Shown here piece after piece: positions 1-11,249 of a stretch of 64,000 nt of DNA. Each line of letters begins with the position of its first letter. Position 1 is the first letter of the stretch. The notes under the pieces are model-generated. The model had not been told where the DNA came from and searched no databases. It worked only from the letters and a program-made list of their open reading frames with translations. The DNA is from Ophiura sarsii (taxonomy: Eukaryota; Echinodermata; Ophiuroidea; Amphilepidida; Ophiuridae): the NCBI GenBank assembly GCA_035610835.1, contig CM069446.1, forward strand, positions 51,499,625-51,563,624. The letters run 5' to 3'. The position numbers and the translations under genes were made by a program.

Positions 1-760
1 GTACCGGATATCTCAACATGGGATGTTTGTGGGCTTGTACCAATAATGCGATAGATGTAACCTGCGGTTCGAGCAGGGAAGGGTGCAAGTATGAATTCAC
101 GTCCTAAGGATTTAACAGATGGCATTTGCTCAATCAAATAATCAAAGTCTAAGATATTATTCCGTTCAAACGCGCATTCGTTTCCCGCCATCACTGCGAT
201 GGGATTGTTGCCATTTATGGAAGACCCTGTGAGATCATCATATCCCATAGCCTGGTATTGGTAGGATTCATATGGCTGAAGAGACACTTGAAATTGGTGT
301 CCTTGTTTGGTGTTGATATCAATGACAGTGGGTTTGTCAAGAGCCGATACGGAGAATGTAGATCCATGTTGCGACCCATATGGCTTGTAAGATGCAATGT
401 AATGGTGTAATCCCAATGCTCTAGTTGGAATCGCAACGAATCCATCGCTTATGCTATGACTGGGACTGTACCCTACTCCATACACTGATACCCCATTGGA
501 AGAACGTACGATGACCGTTTTGTGTTGTACCCCAGGAGTCATTAGGTTCACAGATGTAGGTAAGCATATAACGGCTTGTTGATGTTTCGTAACATTTGCC
601 TCACTGAAGAACCCTATTCCCTCGACAGTAACGTTGACAGTGACCGAATGTAGATATGGAGTGGATACCATAACAAACGGGATTCTATTAGAGGAAATTG
701 ATGACGGGAAGGCAAATACAAATTCAGTACCAACTGTACTGTGGTAACTAAATCCAGAGG
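1..760 (-). CDS. IgGFc-binding (FCGBP N-terminal type) domain exon, left gene, partial
   Basis: This is the second recognisable exon of the left gene, read from 760 down to the window edge. It opens after a pyrimidine-rich acceptor (tttctttttcag) at 761-763 and stays open for about 253 codons. It begins in phase 1, matching the phase-1 donor of the signal-peptide exon at 7219. Family motifs are visible: GTEFVFAFP near the start, the sequon NVTVEG, SDGFVAIPTRALG, PYESYQYQ, NNPIAVMAG and DYLIEQMPSVKSLG. These match the IgGFc-binding N-terminal domain found in FCGBP and many invertebrate secreted or receptor proteins, which suggests an extracellular binding role; the ligand is unknown. The exon ends inside the domain, because the paralogue at 48942 would be 406 residues without its deletion. 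Unlike the two plus-strand copies, this one has no frame damage in view. The conserved cysteine before DYLIEQ (GGCDYLIEQ in the 48942 copy) is Phe here. Confidence 0.85.
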
Positions 761-810
761 CTGAAAAAGAAACAAGTTTCATTTAAGTTTAAGTCATTTT
801 CAATACATAT

Positions 811-1009
811 AATATAAAGCAGTTTACCAACCCACGGTGTTTTACAATTATACAACGAATATTAACAAATATACGTGAATGTCCGAACGAGAAATAAGCA
901 AGGACATGCACCGGCGAGAACTTGAACCCCGGTCTCCTGAACTCTCTAGGTAGGCGCTTTTGCCACTAGGCCACCGGTTTTGCTGATAATACATTAATTG
1001 AACCAGGGG
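811..1009 (-). repeat. tRNA-derived SINE, copy 1
   Basis: Read on the minus strand it has a tRNA-like head with an A-box-like GTGGCCTAGTGG and a B-box GGGGTTCAAGTTC, followed by a shared body ending near AATATAAAGCA. A second copy of the whole unit lies at 1945-2153 with about 85-90% identity by eye. The anticodon arm does not fold into a standard 7-base loop, so this is a retroposon rather than a working tRNA. It sits in the intron of the left gene. Confidence 0.7.
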
Positions 1010-1020
1010 TATTGCACATG

Positions 1021-1601
1021 TAAGTTGTATGACGCACTATACGACCATGACGCACCCCTGTGTTATGCAATGACGGTACCCTTAGTTACTTTTGTGACGC
1101 ACCATTGATTGATTCTGACGGACCATGATTGTTTCAAATGACGCACCCCACTGTCATACATCATTGTTGACTGAATTGGATTTCAATATATATGAAAATG
1201 CTTTTTTTAATAGTGTAAAATGTTTTCTTCGAAGAGCGGAACATACCAGTCTTATATACGTGAGTACCATCTCCCGGGGTTCCGGTGTGGGTATTTAAAA
1301 GGTCATAATAGCGATCGGGTAATTTTACGCATGCAATATTTGCACTGAATATCTAAAAATTAAAGCTTGGTTGGTGGTGAGTAGGGCCTACATGTAAAAT
1401 ATAATGTTGATATTTTGTTGTACGCATGGTGCCGTTACCAGTGACGCACCCAGGTAATATGACTGACATTGACGCAACCATTCGTCAATATTGTGACTGA
1501 CCAAAGGCTGCCCATGACGTACCCTGCGTCTAGAATGTTGCGGTAAATGACGCAACCATGACGCACCTCTCCCGGGGTCGTATAGTGCGTTATACAACTG
1601 A
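1021..1601. mobile_element. Inverted-repeat element (MITE-like) with TGACGCACC repeats
   Basis: The ends at 1023-1046 and 1576-1599 are inverted copies of each other (AGTTGTATGACGCACTATAC with one or two mismatches). The interior carries about nine scattered copies of TGACGCACC or close variants on one strand. No transposase frame is present, so it would be non-autonomous. Short open frames across it are shadows of the repeats. Confidence 0.65.
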
Positions 1602-1630
1602 TATGTGCTTAAGTATTTTGGCGACGATGT

Positions 1631-1877
1631 TTAACGCTTTCCACGCGGCAGGCGGCTGCAGACGACATTCAAAATGTTTACAAAATGTTTCAAAAATGTC
1701 AAAATTATTGAATTTTATTACCATATTTGGAATCACCATTAGAAATGCATTGGAATAAGTACAAACATGCCTGGTATTGGTTCATTAATCCTTGAGATAG
1801 ACTTTGAAAATTATGAAAGGCTTCTGAAAAATCTGTTTTGTGTATGGTAAAAATAATAGCCGCGTGGAAAGCGTTAA
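1631..1877. mobile_element. Short inverted-repeat element (MITE-like)
   Basis: A 19-base perfect inverted repeat, TTAACGCTTTCCACGCGGC at 1631-1649 and its complement at 1859-1877, bounds 247 bp without coding capacity. Related sequence appears near 22225-22480 (CCACGCGG and CCACGTGGAAAG) and at 61365-61440 (the internal AAAATGTTTCAAAAATG stretch), which suggests a dispersed family. Confidence 0.65.
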
Positions 1878-1944
1878 CATTACACAATAACATGAGACAT
1901 TTGGCCAAACACGGTAGAGGGCACTGAATAAATTAAACATAAAT

Positions 1945-2153
1945 AATATAAAGCAAAGCAGTTTACCAACCCACGGTGTTTTACAATTATACCATAACAA
2001 CAAATATTAACAAACACCGGTGAATGTCCCAACGAAAAATAAACAGGAACATGCGCCGGTGAGGACTTGAACCCCGGTCTCCTGCACTCTCTAGGCAGGC
2101 GCCTTAACCACTAGGCCACATGTCTTGATGATAATACGGCAATTGAACCAGGG
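1945..2153 (-). repeat. tRNA-derived SINE, copy 2
   Basis: Second copy of the SINE at 811-1009. The minus strand shows GTGGCCTAGTGGTTAAGG (A box) and GGGGTTCAAGTCC (B box). It is closer to a tRNA consensus than copy 1. The two copies flank the pair of inverted-repeat elements between them. Confidence 0.7.
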
Positions 2154-3040
2154 AAAAGTGTTTTGGCGGCGGGGTTTAACAATACATCAAATTTAAAACT
2201 GTGCGTTTTAGATACAAGGTGTATAAAAATAGGACTCTATTTCAGCATGGATTTAATCCTTATTAAAACCACTGAACCATGACCAAATTTATTTCATTGT
2301 AAAGTACAACTAACAAAGTTAAATTCCTGAAAAGATGAGAAAAATCAATCATCAATTAAGAAAAGTATGATCATTTAGGCAAGTCAACCCATTTTGTAGT
2401 ATGTACAATGGTAATTCACACAGTAAAGGTAGAGTAAAATATTATGCAATCGCTGTTTAATAGGCTAAAAGGAAAGTTCTCCTTATCAAGCTTATGGCAG
2501 AAATTGAAGTTGACTTTCAAAGTCGAATTTCACCTGTCTATGAATGGTTTTAAATGGTATTACTATCAGCAATGATCAAACTGCAATTTACGTAGTTCAC
2601 TGAAAACGCGACTGTGACAATGTAAACTAAATTCCATGATTTATAACGTGTGACTGTTGTCGTTGCAAGTCTTTTAATTCGTGTTATATTCGTTTTGAAC
2701 ACGAAGGAAATTACAGCCCACAAGTTCCCGTACAAGACGTATCTGGAGCTGGCAAAGAGGTGGCTCGTACTTTGTACAATCAAGTTATATAATATTCCGT
2801 CATGACAATCGTGAAAAACAATTTTCCGATCATTCTTCATCTGAAACCATCTTTTACTCACGTAAAATAAAAATGATTCGGAGGAAACTTGCATATTTTA
2901 CTGCGAAGTAAACCCTTTCGACTCGGTAATAATATCGATATCCGGCTTCAGTGTCTTCTAGAATGCATTTATATGAATCATATTCGCCTTCAACCAGGGG
3001 TTGTGACGGGTTTCCTCCAACCCGGCGCGAAAAAAACACC
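2154..3040. other. Intron of left gene, nothing recognised
   Basis: AT-rich non-coding sequence inside the large intron of the left gene. Short open frames here show no family motif or splice-site framing. Confidence 0.5.
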
Positions 3041-3044
3041 ACCA

Positions 3045-3170
3045 TTGCCAATCTCAACCAACAGTGCCAATCTCAACCGAAAGTGCCAATACTCTCAACC
3101 GACGGTGCCAATCCCGTCCGAAAAGTGCTAATTTCAGCCGACAGTACCAATCTCAACCGACAGGAGTGTA
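3045..3170 (+). repeat. Degenerate 16-19 bp minisatellite
   Basis: About seven imperfect units around CAACCGACAGTGCCAATCT occur in tandem. The unit length varies, so the frames through it are not conserved. It lies directly before the 10-bp array. Confidence 0.7.
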
Positions 3171-3190
3171 ATATGAGGCCCCACCCTCAG

Positions 3191-3460
3191 ATCAATTCAG
3201 ATCAATTCAGATCAATTCAGATCAATTCAGATCAATTCAGATCAATTCAGACCAATTCAGATCAATTCAGATCAATTTAGACCAATTCAGATCAATTCAG
3301 ATCAATTCAGATCAATTCAGATCAATTCAGATCAATTCAGATCAATTCAGATCAATTCAGATCAATTCAGATCAATTCAGATCAATTCAGATCAATTCAG
3401 ATCAATTCAGATCAATTCAGATCAATTCAGATCAATTCAGATCAATTCGGATCAATTCAA
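3191..3460 (+). repeat. 10-bp tandem array (ATCAATTCAG)n
   Basis: Twenty-seven near-perfect units of ATCAATTCAG, with only a few substitutions (ACCAATTCAG, ATCAATTTAG, ATCAATTCGG). Two units also occur at 6797-6813 at the end of a dispersed repeat, which suggests the array grew from that repeat's tail. Confidence 0.95.
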
Positions 3461-6131
3461 GTGTTACTGTAACGAGTATCTATCTACATGCGTGTTGGTT
3501 ACATATTTTGATTGGTCTTTTCGCCCAGTAATCTGGGCATATAGCTTGGCTTTGTGGTTGGTAGGGGGTAGGTCACCGGTTAACTCTGGTGTTAAAAGTG
3601 TACTTCTTTTTGTGGCTAATCATGAATTTAGTGGCAAAAATGGCAAAAAACATGCCTCTGTCACATCAGATTATTGGTCGAACGAGGAAAAACGATGGGG
3701 TATTTCCGAAGTTATCAGAAGAAAATGTTACTTTTTACCCAATTCTCTCACCAACGATCTATGCTTTGACTGAGTTATCTATGAATAGCTTCAATTAAAG
3801 CAGTTTTGTATAAACATTTAGAAATCAGCAGGGAGTGTGACCTCCATACACTTTCAATCACAGATCAATTAACATTAACATGTTGTGTACTCTGTAATCG
3901 AGGATCTATGGTAAAACCATGGAATACGTAATAGTGGGTTGGTGACATGACCTCAATGCATACTGTATGTAGCCATAAACAGATGCAGCCCTCTGATCTC
4001 ATTGGATGAATAAAGTTTCCCTTTAAAGGGAATGTCAAAACTAAGATATTTCTGTCAGAAGGATGAATAATGCCCACAATATGCGCCCAAATACGTAATA
4101 GATTTTTTTTAGATTCACAATTTCATGTCTGTCAATTTTGAGACCTATATCCTTTTGACGTGAGCAGCTTTTACGAGAACAATATTTCAAATATAAATTT
4201 CAACTTGCATTTTGCCGTTTTCCAACGGCCAGTCTAAATTTCCGTTTTAACGAACATATACCAAAAACGAATCGTTGAACACGTTGCCGGGGACATTTGT
4301 GGGTCAATTCAAATGGCTCAGACTGCACCGACCAATCATACGTGAGTCGCTTCGCTGGGACACGGTCACTTGACACAGATAGACGGGTAATGTGAGATGA
4401 CCCACTGCAAGTGAGTCACTTGACCCATCTTTAACCCAGAAAAGTTTTCTGTGTAGAGTTAAAACAAATCTTTGAGGAAGTAGTGCGGTTGGTTTAACGA
4501 TATTATCTAGGTTAACAATTCGACTAATGTGTTATACAGAAGGGCTATTATTACAAGAAATTATAATGTTTATGGTTTCGATTGACTTGTTATTTAAATC
4601 TCCCACATGTAGTATAGTAAAAACAAAACTATTAAGGAAGTAGCGCGATTGGTTTAATGCCAGATCCGGCAAATGTTAACCAAGAACCGTCTTGAATATT
4701 CCCATAAATAAAGCACAGCAAAATGTAGCTAATGAGATTAACGAAAAGGAATCATATTCATGATATTGGTTTGATCACAGTTGATCGAAACACGTCCTAC
4801 AATAGCAAAGAATGAGTGTCTTTAAATTTAAAAGAACTTCGTGTGTCCCTCACATTGGGTGAGTGGAATATCATTAAAACTAACATAAGGGCTCCATGAG
4901 CAAATTCTGATCTACTACGTATTTCATAAGCATAGTAATCAGCTATATTTAGTCTAGGTCAATTCTAAGATTGTGGGTATATGGGCCATATTTCGGGGCA
5001 TTTGGCAAGCCATTTGCAGCAGATTAATGACCAATTCACATGTCTATGGCGTTAAAAAATATGCAAATGTGATGCTAATTGTGCCATTGTTTTAAAACAG
5101 GTGACGCAATTTACTGACAAAAACTTGAAACTCTCCTTTCAAAATTTAGCCTTAACAATCGAAAAGTGTATCGAAATTGTCGGTCCCGCTCATTGGATCC
5201 TTGAAATATGCTGTTCTAACCTAATTGAACCTAACAGCTAACACATTCAACATGTTCAATGGATGTGTAACGCTTAATTTCTGACTCATAGCGCCCATTG
5301 AAAATAGAAATAGAAATGTATAAATATCCTCCATTTACGACAAGTTGAACACCATTTTTTGAATGATCTTCGGTCGAGTGCACCAAATTGACGTAACTTA
5401 CTAGAATGGTAAGCTAAATTACCTCGCTACATGTAGTACTTATACCTAACTGCAGCGTAAATTACTAGCGATGTAATTTTGAGAGCAAAACTGGAGAGTA
5501 AGATCAGAATAGTAACTAGCGAGGTTAATATCCATATCAATTAACATCGTCCCACTTATACAATATTGATCACATGCGCCAAATGTTTACCATTATGTCA
5601 GAGAGAAAAATAATGACGTTAATGGTTTTCCGTAAAAATAAAAAATAAATGTCATCAGTTACTTCGTCACTCCTGGGGTCAAATGGTTATACGGTTAATT
5701 TAAATAATTAGCCACGACGTGACGGTCGAGACAGATAAAATGACGACATTTTGAGTCCGAAAATATCGAAGTTTCTTACCATTCTCTGAATAATACGGAC
5801 CATCATTACATTACATCCTTGCAACTTTTACTGACATACACTAGAAACTGACTTTTTTAATATTAGCACAGTAACTCCAACGTGTACTGTTATTGCCGGT
5901 CCCCCTGTTGGTATCGAGAATACGAAGGTGTAATAATGTTGATATCGTGAAACTATGCAGGATTGTAGTTTACGTCAATGAACATGGTGCTCAGTACCCC
6001 GTGACGCGAATATACAATCTCCTTAAAGTTAACAAACCATGAGCTACTCTAGCATGTGTTGTTAATGTGGTACAAACACTGATTTAACTAATTTAAAACT
6101 TGATATAAACAAATCAGCATAATCTTAGTTA
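3461..6131. other. Intron of left gene, no gene seen
   Basis: About 2.7 kb of AT-rich sequence. Two short similar stretches (GGAAGTAGTGCGGTTGG near 4477 and GGAAGTAGCGCGATTGG near 4636) hint at old repeats. No coding exon with convincing splice sites or motifs was found. Confidence 0.5.
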
Positions 6132-6270
6132 TAACTATTCAGTATTTGCACGGATTCGCCATTTTTGCGAGGAGAGCCTCGAATTAGAATAGCGAGTACC
6201 TACTACTCTCGTGCGTGCCCGTAACAAAAGGTCCTCGTTCCCGGATAGTATTCGTTGTTCAGATCAATTA
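6132..6270 (+). repeat. Dispersed direct repeat, copy 1
   Basis: About 139 bp that recurs at 6667-6805 with roughly 88% identity (both contain GAGGAGAGCCTCGAATT and CTCGTGCGTGCCCGTAACAA). It ends in GTTCAGATCAATT, the seed of the 10-bp array at 3191. The contained hairpin CGAGGAGAGCCTCG is imperfect. Confidence 0.75.
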
Positions 6271-6412
6271 AGATTAATTTAATGTACGACCAAACTGGAT
6301 ACCCAACTAGCTTTATGCTATTTACGGAATAAATCGCAATGTATTATATGTTTAACACGGCTTTACTACGTTACCTCATGGTTTGGACCATACTATCGGT
6401 CCAAAATTTCAC

Positions 6413-6629
6413 TTAACCCCCTGAGAACTACCGGCCGATTGGTTAAAAAGATGGATACATCATTTATTGCACCAATGAGAGACATTGTTAGAATAATTGT
6501 ATCCCTGATAAAGATGGGAGTGAAACGTTTTACAAGCTGCATTTTAATTGGCTATTCATATGAGTACATCTTGTAATAAACCAATCAGAACCACTGTAAA
6601 AGATAGACAGGTAGACCCCAGGGGGTTAA
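6413..6629. mobile_element. 216-bp TTAA-ended inverted-repeat element
   Basis: The ends TTAACCCCCTGAGAACTACC (6413-6432) and the complement of GGTAGACCCCAGGGGGTTAA (6610-6629) pair with about three mismatches. There is no open frame. TTAA at both tips would fit a piggyBac-type target duplication, but this cannot be proven without an empty site. Confidence 0.55.
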
Positions 6630-6666
6630 CCCAACTGATCATGGAATGGAACCAGTCAGATCAGTT

Positions 6667-6805
6667 ACAACTATTCACTATTTGAACGGATTCGCCATTG
6701 CGAGGAGAGCCTCGAATTGGAATAGAGAGTGCCCCACTACACTCGTGCGTGCCCGTAACAAAGGTTCTCGTTCCCGAATAGTATTCGTTGTTCAGATCAA
6801 TTCAG
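6667..6805 (+). repeat. Dispersed direct repeat, copy 2
   Basis: Partner of the 6132-6270 copy, followed by a second ATCAATTCA unit. The short element at 6413-6629 lies between the two copies. Confidence 0.75.
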
Positions 6806-7218
6806 ATCAATTCAATAAAGGAAAAAATAGTGTTAAATACATTTATTTTATTTTCTATGTCCAAAACAGAACCTTAGATGATCCATATGGGGTCACATGG
6901 GTGTCAATGAAGGTCATATACGTCGTAACTTTAAAAAATAAAAAAGTGACACGGTCGGGACTGTAGTACACGATCGGTCGGACGAGGGCAAGCAAACAAC
7001 TTTTATTTTTGGCCTAACCGTACCAGATTTAAGGGATAAAATGACCATAAAGTGGCTCAATATTCACACCAAACGATGATCTGCCAATGTTGTTAACGTA
7101 TCAAAGTTTGTATTATACCCATTTAAAAACCTTGGGCTAGTGACTAGTTATTTGAAAGTGTAAGTACTATCGTAAACGTTTTCTCCGGTAAATGCAACAT
7201 CGCTATTATTATACTCAC

Positions 7219-7321
7219 CTATTGTTGACTCCGCGGTGCCGAAACACACTGCACTCAGGATCAAATTTATAGAAAGAAGTATTGAAAGTATAAAACCGGT
7301 TGAAATTATTGCTGCATCCAT
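7219..7321 (-). CDS. Signal-peptide first exon, left gene
   Basis: The reading frame starts with ATG at 7321 and encodes 34 codons plus one base before a CAATAG|GTGAGT donor at 7218. The peptide starts MDAAIISTGFILSILLSINL and ends near FGTAESTI: a short polar start, a hydrophobic core of about 20 residues, and a plausible cleavage region around CFGTAES. The paralogous exon at 31306-31408 has the same length, start and donor, with few substitutions. Both end in phase 1, which fits the IgGFc-binding exons. The first ~70 bases of the intron are also conserved between copies, so the duplication is recent. The role is to send the receptor into the secretory pathway. Confidence 0.85.
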
Positions 7322-7382
7322 GTTGACGCCTATTCACACAAGTGTGCTATATCAGGACAAGTGGCTATAACGTTGCTTATCA
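7322..7382 (-). promoter_or_regulatory. Conserved 5' leader / proximal promoter, left gene
   Basis: Just upstream of the ATG, the minus strand has CACTTGTCCTGATATAGCAC followed by ACTTGTGTGAATAG and GTCAAC before ATGG. The right gene has nearly the same leader at 31250-31305. No clear TATA box is seen. Whether this is promoter or 5'UTR is not decided by the sequence. Confidence 0.5.
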
Positions 7383-7847
7383 TCGAATTTCGAGTTTCTG
7401 ATTTCGAGTTTCGAGTTTTGAGGTTTGAGTTTCATGAAACTCGATATTGAGAAAAAGTTCCATTTTCGAGTTTCATCAAACTCGAAATCGGATCAAATGT
7501 TCATTTTCAAAAATGGAATTTTTCTCTATATCGAGTTTGGTTTATATTGAATAAATTGGAGAATTTTTGAATTTTGAAATATTGAATTATTGATTTTTTT
7601 TCTTCTTGGTGGTATCCAATTAAGCTTTACTAATCATGTTAGTTCGTGTTTAGATCATACTTGAAACATTTGATCGAATGAAAGTTGCTTGACATTCCTA
7701 CCTGGTACCAGTTAGAAGAGAAAAACGTAAGTCGAAAATGAACATTTGATCAGATTTCGAGTTTGATGAAACTCGATAATTAGGACTTTTTCCAATATAG
7801 AGTTTGACGAAACTCGAAAATGGAACTTTTCTCAATATCGAAACTCG
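7383..7847 (-). repeat. Upstream CGAGTTTC-type repeat block, left gene
   Basis: The segment contains several TTTCGAGTTTCAT / CAAACTCGATATTGAG units and one copy of a conserved spacer (GCAACTTTCATTCGAT and ACGAACTAACATG on the minus strand). The same units occur in three larger copies upstream of the right gene (30060-31210), in mirror orientation. It is therefore part of the inverted duplication that made the two genes. Confidence 0.7.
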
Positions 7848-7976
7848 AAATTCGAAACTCGAAACTCGAAACTCGAAACTCGAAACTCGAAACTCGAAAC
7901 TCGAAACTCGAAACTCGAAACTCGAAACTCGAAACTCGAAACTCGAAATCTGAAACTCGAAACTCGAAACTCGATG
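7848..7976 (+). repeat. 7-bp tandem array (ACTCGAA)n
   Basis: About 17 copies of ACTCGAA with one or two variants (AATCTGAA). It is a local expansion of the CGAGTTTC motif of the flanking block. The open frames on both strands with SKLETRN or SSFEFRV repeats are products of the array. Confidence 0.9.
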
Positions 7977-7999
7977 ATTGGGGTGTGTGTGCATTGTGC

Positions 8000-8105
8000 T
8001 ATGCCTAGTACACCTAGGACAGTAGTAGACCAATGGTAGTAAGTACACCAAGGGCAGTAGGACACCAAGGGCAGTAGTACACAAAGGGCAGTAGTACACA
8101 AAATG
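8000..8105 (-). repeat. 17-bp minisatellite, small block
   Basis: A few units of the CACCAAGGGCAGTAGTA family that expands further right. Preceded by GGGGTGTGTGTGCATTGTGC, which also precedes the blocks at 9808 and 13482. Confidence 0.8.
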
Positions 8106-9807
8106 AGAATAATCAACATAATAATATTGTTGAGGGAAATCCCCTGGGTTTTTTTGGACACAAGGTGAACAGTCATTCAACATCTGCCCCACCAGTCACT
8201 GCCAGTGGCGTATCCTGTGTGGTGGTATGTAGAGGGTGAATGAGGGTGATGAAATGACGGAGACATTTCCTACGACCACCTATTTATATTATTCTCAATT
8301 TGGTGTAAATAAATAACCACAAATCTTGATATAATAAAAATACACTTCTGTGAACGTAGTCGAAAAATAACGTTCCTAGTCGAAAATGTGACTTTTTTGT
8401 GAGTGGACAAAATCTGTTAAGTGAAGTGAAGGAAGAGGTCGACCATAAACCCAATCATGGGTAGTAGTAGGCATAGCACACATAATATTCAAATGATTGA
8501 GACATGTACAAGATTGGAATCAAATGAAAGATTGCAATGAAAGATTTATTTTCCAAAAAGAATTATGACAATCGGTCAATGCGTTCTTGTGTTACGGTGT
8601 TTTGAAATACTCCGAAAATGGCCGAAAACCTGCCAAAAACAGTAACAATGCCCAAACATAGAATTTATCAGGATTTAGAGAGCTCAATTTGTTAATAATG
8701 TAACATTCAAAACACCATTTACACATATTTCTTAACAATTGAATATCTATATACCATGTTAAATTTAAAAATATGGTAAAATTATATTGCATTAAGCTAA
8801 AATTACCTAGTGAAATTGGTCATTTTGACCAGTTTTACTGACCGCAATCAAAAAAGTGACTAAGTCCAGCTAATTAATATGCGTAAATGTTATAAATCCA
8901 GATGTGAATGGTGTATTGCAATCAAACTTGGTATACTGGCTAACTGTATGATACCCAATCTTTTAAACTATAATTTAGTTTCATAAGCTCATTAAATATG
9001 CAAATTAGCTAATTATCGATTCAAGTCATTAATATGCAAATGAGCAATGTCTGACAATGTTTTCCTATCATAAGAGTGATCGGTAATAGATATATAACAT
9101 GTATACCCAATTTGATTGACAAATATTGATGGATTTAGAAATTGAAAAGCTTTTCCATTTCTTAAATACCCATATTTAATTCTCAGTCTTTTCCTCACAT
9201 TGTTCACTCAAAGCATGCAAAATCTGAGCATATCACTAAATGGATTGAAGTGTTTAGTACAATATCTCAGGTTAGGTTTATTTAAATCGGCCCAATATAT
9301 ATAGTCAAGTTTAGAGCAAATTTCGAAAATTGGTCAAAACAGTCCTAACTCAAAAACCTGATGATAAGTATTTATACCTGAATCAAGGTTATATAGATTG
9401 TGTAAGGTCATGACAAACATATATATATATGGCAAGCTCACTTCCCTATAGGGAGTGCATAATGTGAGGATAATTAATTTTATATAGGGGTGTTTTTACA
9501 TTATATGAAGAGATTTTTTTGCATAGGGGCTTACAGACCACTCCTTCATGTTACTCATTTTGCATTATTAATTAATCAAAATATTGTATGGCTGTCTTCA
9601 TTACTTGGATTAGTGCATCCATGCACGCCAATTGAGGCATCAACAATACAAGCCACATTCCACATCGTGAATAGCCATCCATTCAATAATGCAAAATGAG
9701 TAACAGGTAGAAGTGGATGTAGGCCCTTTTGCAACACAGCTCTTCATATGTTGTTGTTCACTGGTGTAATGCTCCCAGTGGCAGACGGGGTGTGTGTGCA
9801 TTGTGCT

Positions 9808-9968
9808 ATGCCTAGTACACCTAGGACAGTAGTAGACCAAGGGTAGTAGTACACCAAGGGCAGTAGGACACCAAGGGCAGTAGTACACAAAGGGCAGTAG
9901 TACACAAAGGACAGTAGTACACAAAGGGCAGTAGGGCACCAAGGGCAGTAGGGCACCAAGGACAGTAG
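9808..9968 (-). repeat. 17-bp minisatellite block
   Basis: About nine units of the 17-bp family (ACACCAAGGGCAGTAGG and variants) abut the 3' tail of the LINE fragment at 9969. Confidence 0.85.
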
Positions 9969-11245
9969 TTCAAGTTCAAGTTCAAGTTTTATTTCACAAT
10001 ACAATTAGGCCATGGCCCATAATATAACAACATATCATATCAGGCATCAGATACATAGGAAAAATATAGACGTTATTTTTTTTTTAAATAATAATTACAT
10101 AACATTTGAAGAATATAATCAAGTTCTAACCAATGAATTTCTAAGCTTAAGTGCGTGGTACACAAATGCTGCTAATCCTGCTAAAATGGTCGAGTCAGAG
10201 GTGTTTAACAGTGATAAAATGTCTGATGAGTTGGATTAACGTATACCCAAAGCGGCAAGTATTTAGTACGTAAGGTGGTGAAAAAATTACAAATGAGAAC
10301 GAAATGAAATTCGTCCTCAATATCGTTATCATCACAAAGAATACAAAGACGATTTTCTCGATCAATATTCTGCCACCTACCCGCTTCAATCATTAATGAA
10401 TGACTCGAACATCTCAGCCGGCTTAGAGCCTTTCTGTGAGATGTTATTTCCACAGTTAATAAATATCTTTCAGGGTTGAGAAGAGTTTTAAATTCTCTGT
10501 AGGTACTTAATTTATCGAGTGTACATACTTCAGCAAACCATTCTTGACCAGCAACGTCTTTTAGTCTTGTGGAGAAAGAAATCAGAAAATTTTCTTGAGA
10601 TCCAATATGATCTTGATTGATCCAAACAATACCAAAACCAAAAATAAAAAGTAAATTTTTAACATGAGAAGCCCAGTTAATGTGACCTTGATTATCAAGA
10701 GCATGTATTAAACATTTTATAACATTTGTAAGGGTACCGGTGGTTCGGCATGCGCAATATTTTACACCAATAATTGATACAACGGAAAGCAGTCATTACA
10801 AAAAGTGGAAGTCTGCCACATTCACCTAAAACTGCAAATTTTAGTAGTTTTAATGCTAACACCGAGAAATGACTTGCAAGCTTTAATATGAACTTTTTCA
10901 AGATGTTTGTATGACTTGTAACCCCATATTTCAGCTCCATAAAGCAAAACAGGCGATAATGATGCATCGATGATTTTAAAATAAGGAATGAAAGGAAGAC
11001 CTCCGACTTTGAATGAAATGCCTCTAATTGCAGCAAGAGTTTTTTCACCTTGTTGAGCTAAAATTGTTGTTGCTTTGCCACACGCGTTACCCGTGGAAAA
11101 TGTGACACCAAGATACTTATACGAACTCACACATTTCATTTTCATTTAAAAAACATTTTTCATCACGTCTTAGCCGCCTTCCTCTACGAAACACAATAAC
11201 CTTGGTTTTATCCCGGTTAACCTTCATACCCCATTCATTACATAA
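9969..11245 (-). pseudogene. Non-LTR retrotransposon (LINE) ORF2 3' fragment, copy 1
   Basis: The minus strand encodes the end of a LINE reverse-transcriptase ORF. In order, across at least two frame shifts, one reads: WGMKVNRDKTKVIVF (RT thumb entry, ~11190-11225); YLGVTFSTGN and LLYGAEIWGY (~10890-11120); CGRLPL and INYWCKILRMPN (~10740-10830); GHINWASHVKNLL (~10640-10690); and a C-terminal cysteine/histidine motif CILC....IEDEFHF (~10300-10350). The RT palm with its catalytic YxDD is missing, so it is 5' truncated, as LINE insertions usually are. The 3' end has AATAAA and a short (ACTTGA)n tail at 9969-9986. It is dead. The clade could be CR1/L2- or Rex-like, but this is not resolved. Confidence 0.8.
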
Positions 11246-11249
11246 TCAA

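Noticed and set aside
811..1009. tRNA gene on the minus strand
   Set aside because: The A and B boxes are present but the anticodon loop is too long, and a longer body repeats at 1945, so it is a SINE.
7698..8192. 164-codon frame with SSFEFRV repeats
   Set aside because: Generated by the ACTCGAA array and the adjoining 17-bp repeat block.
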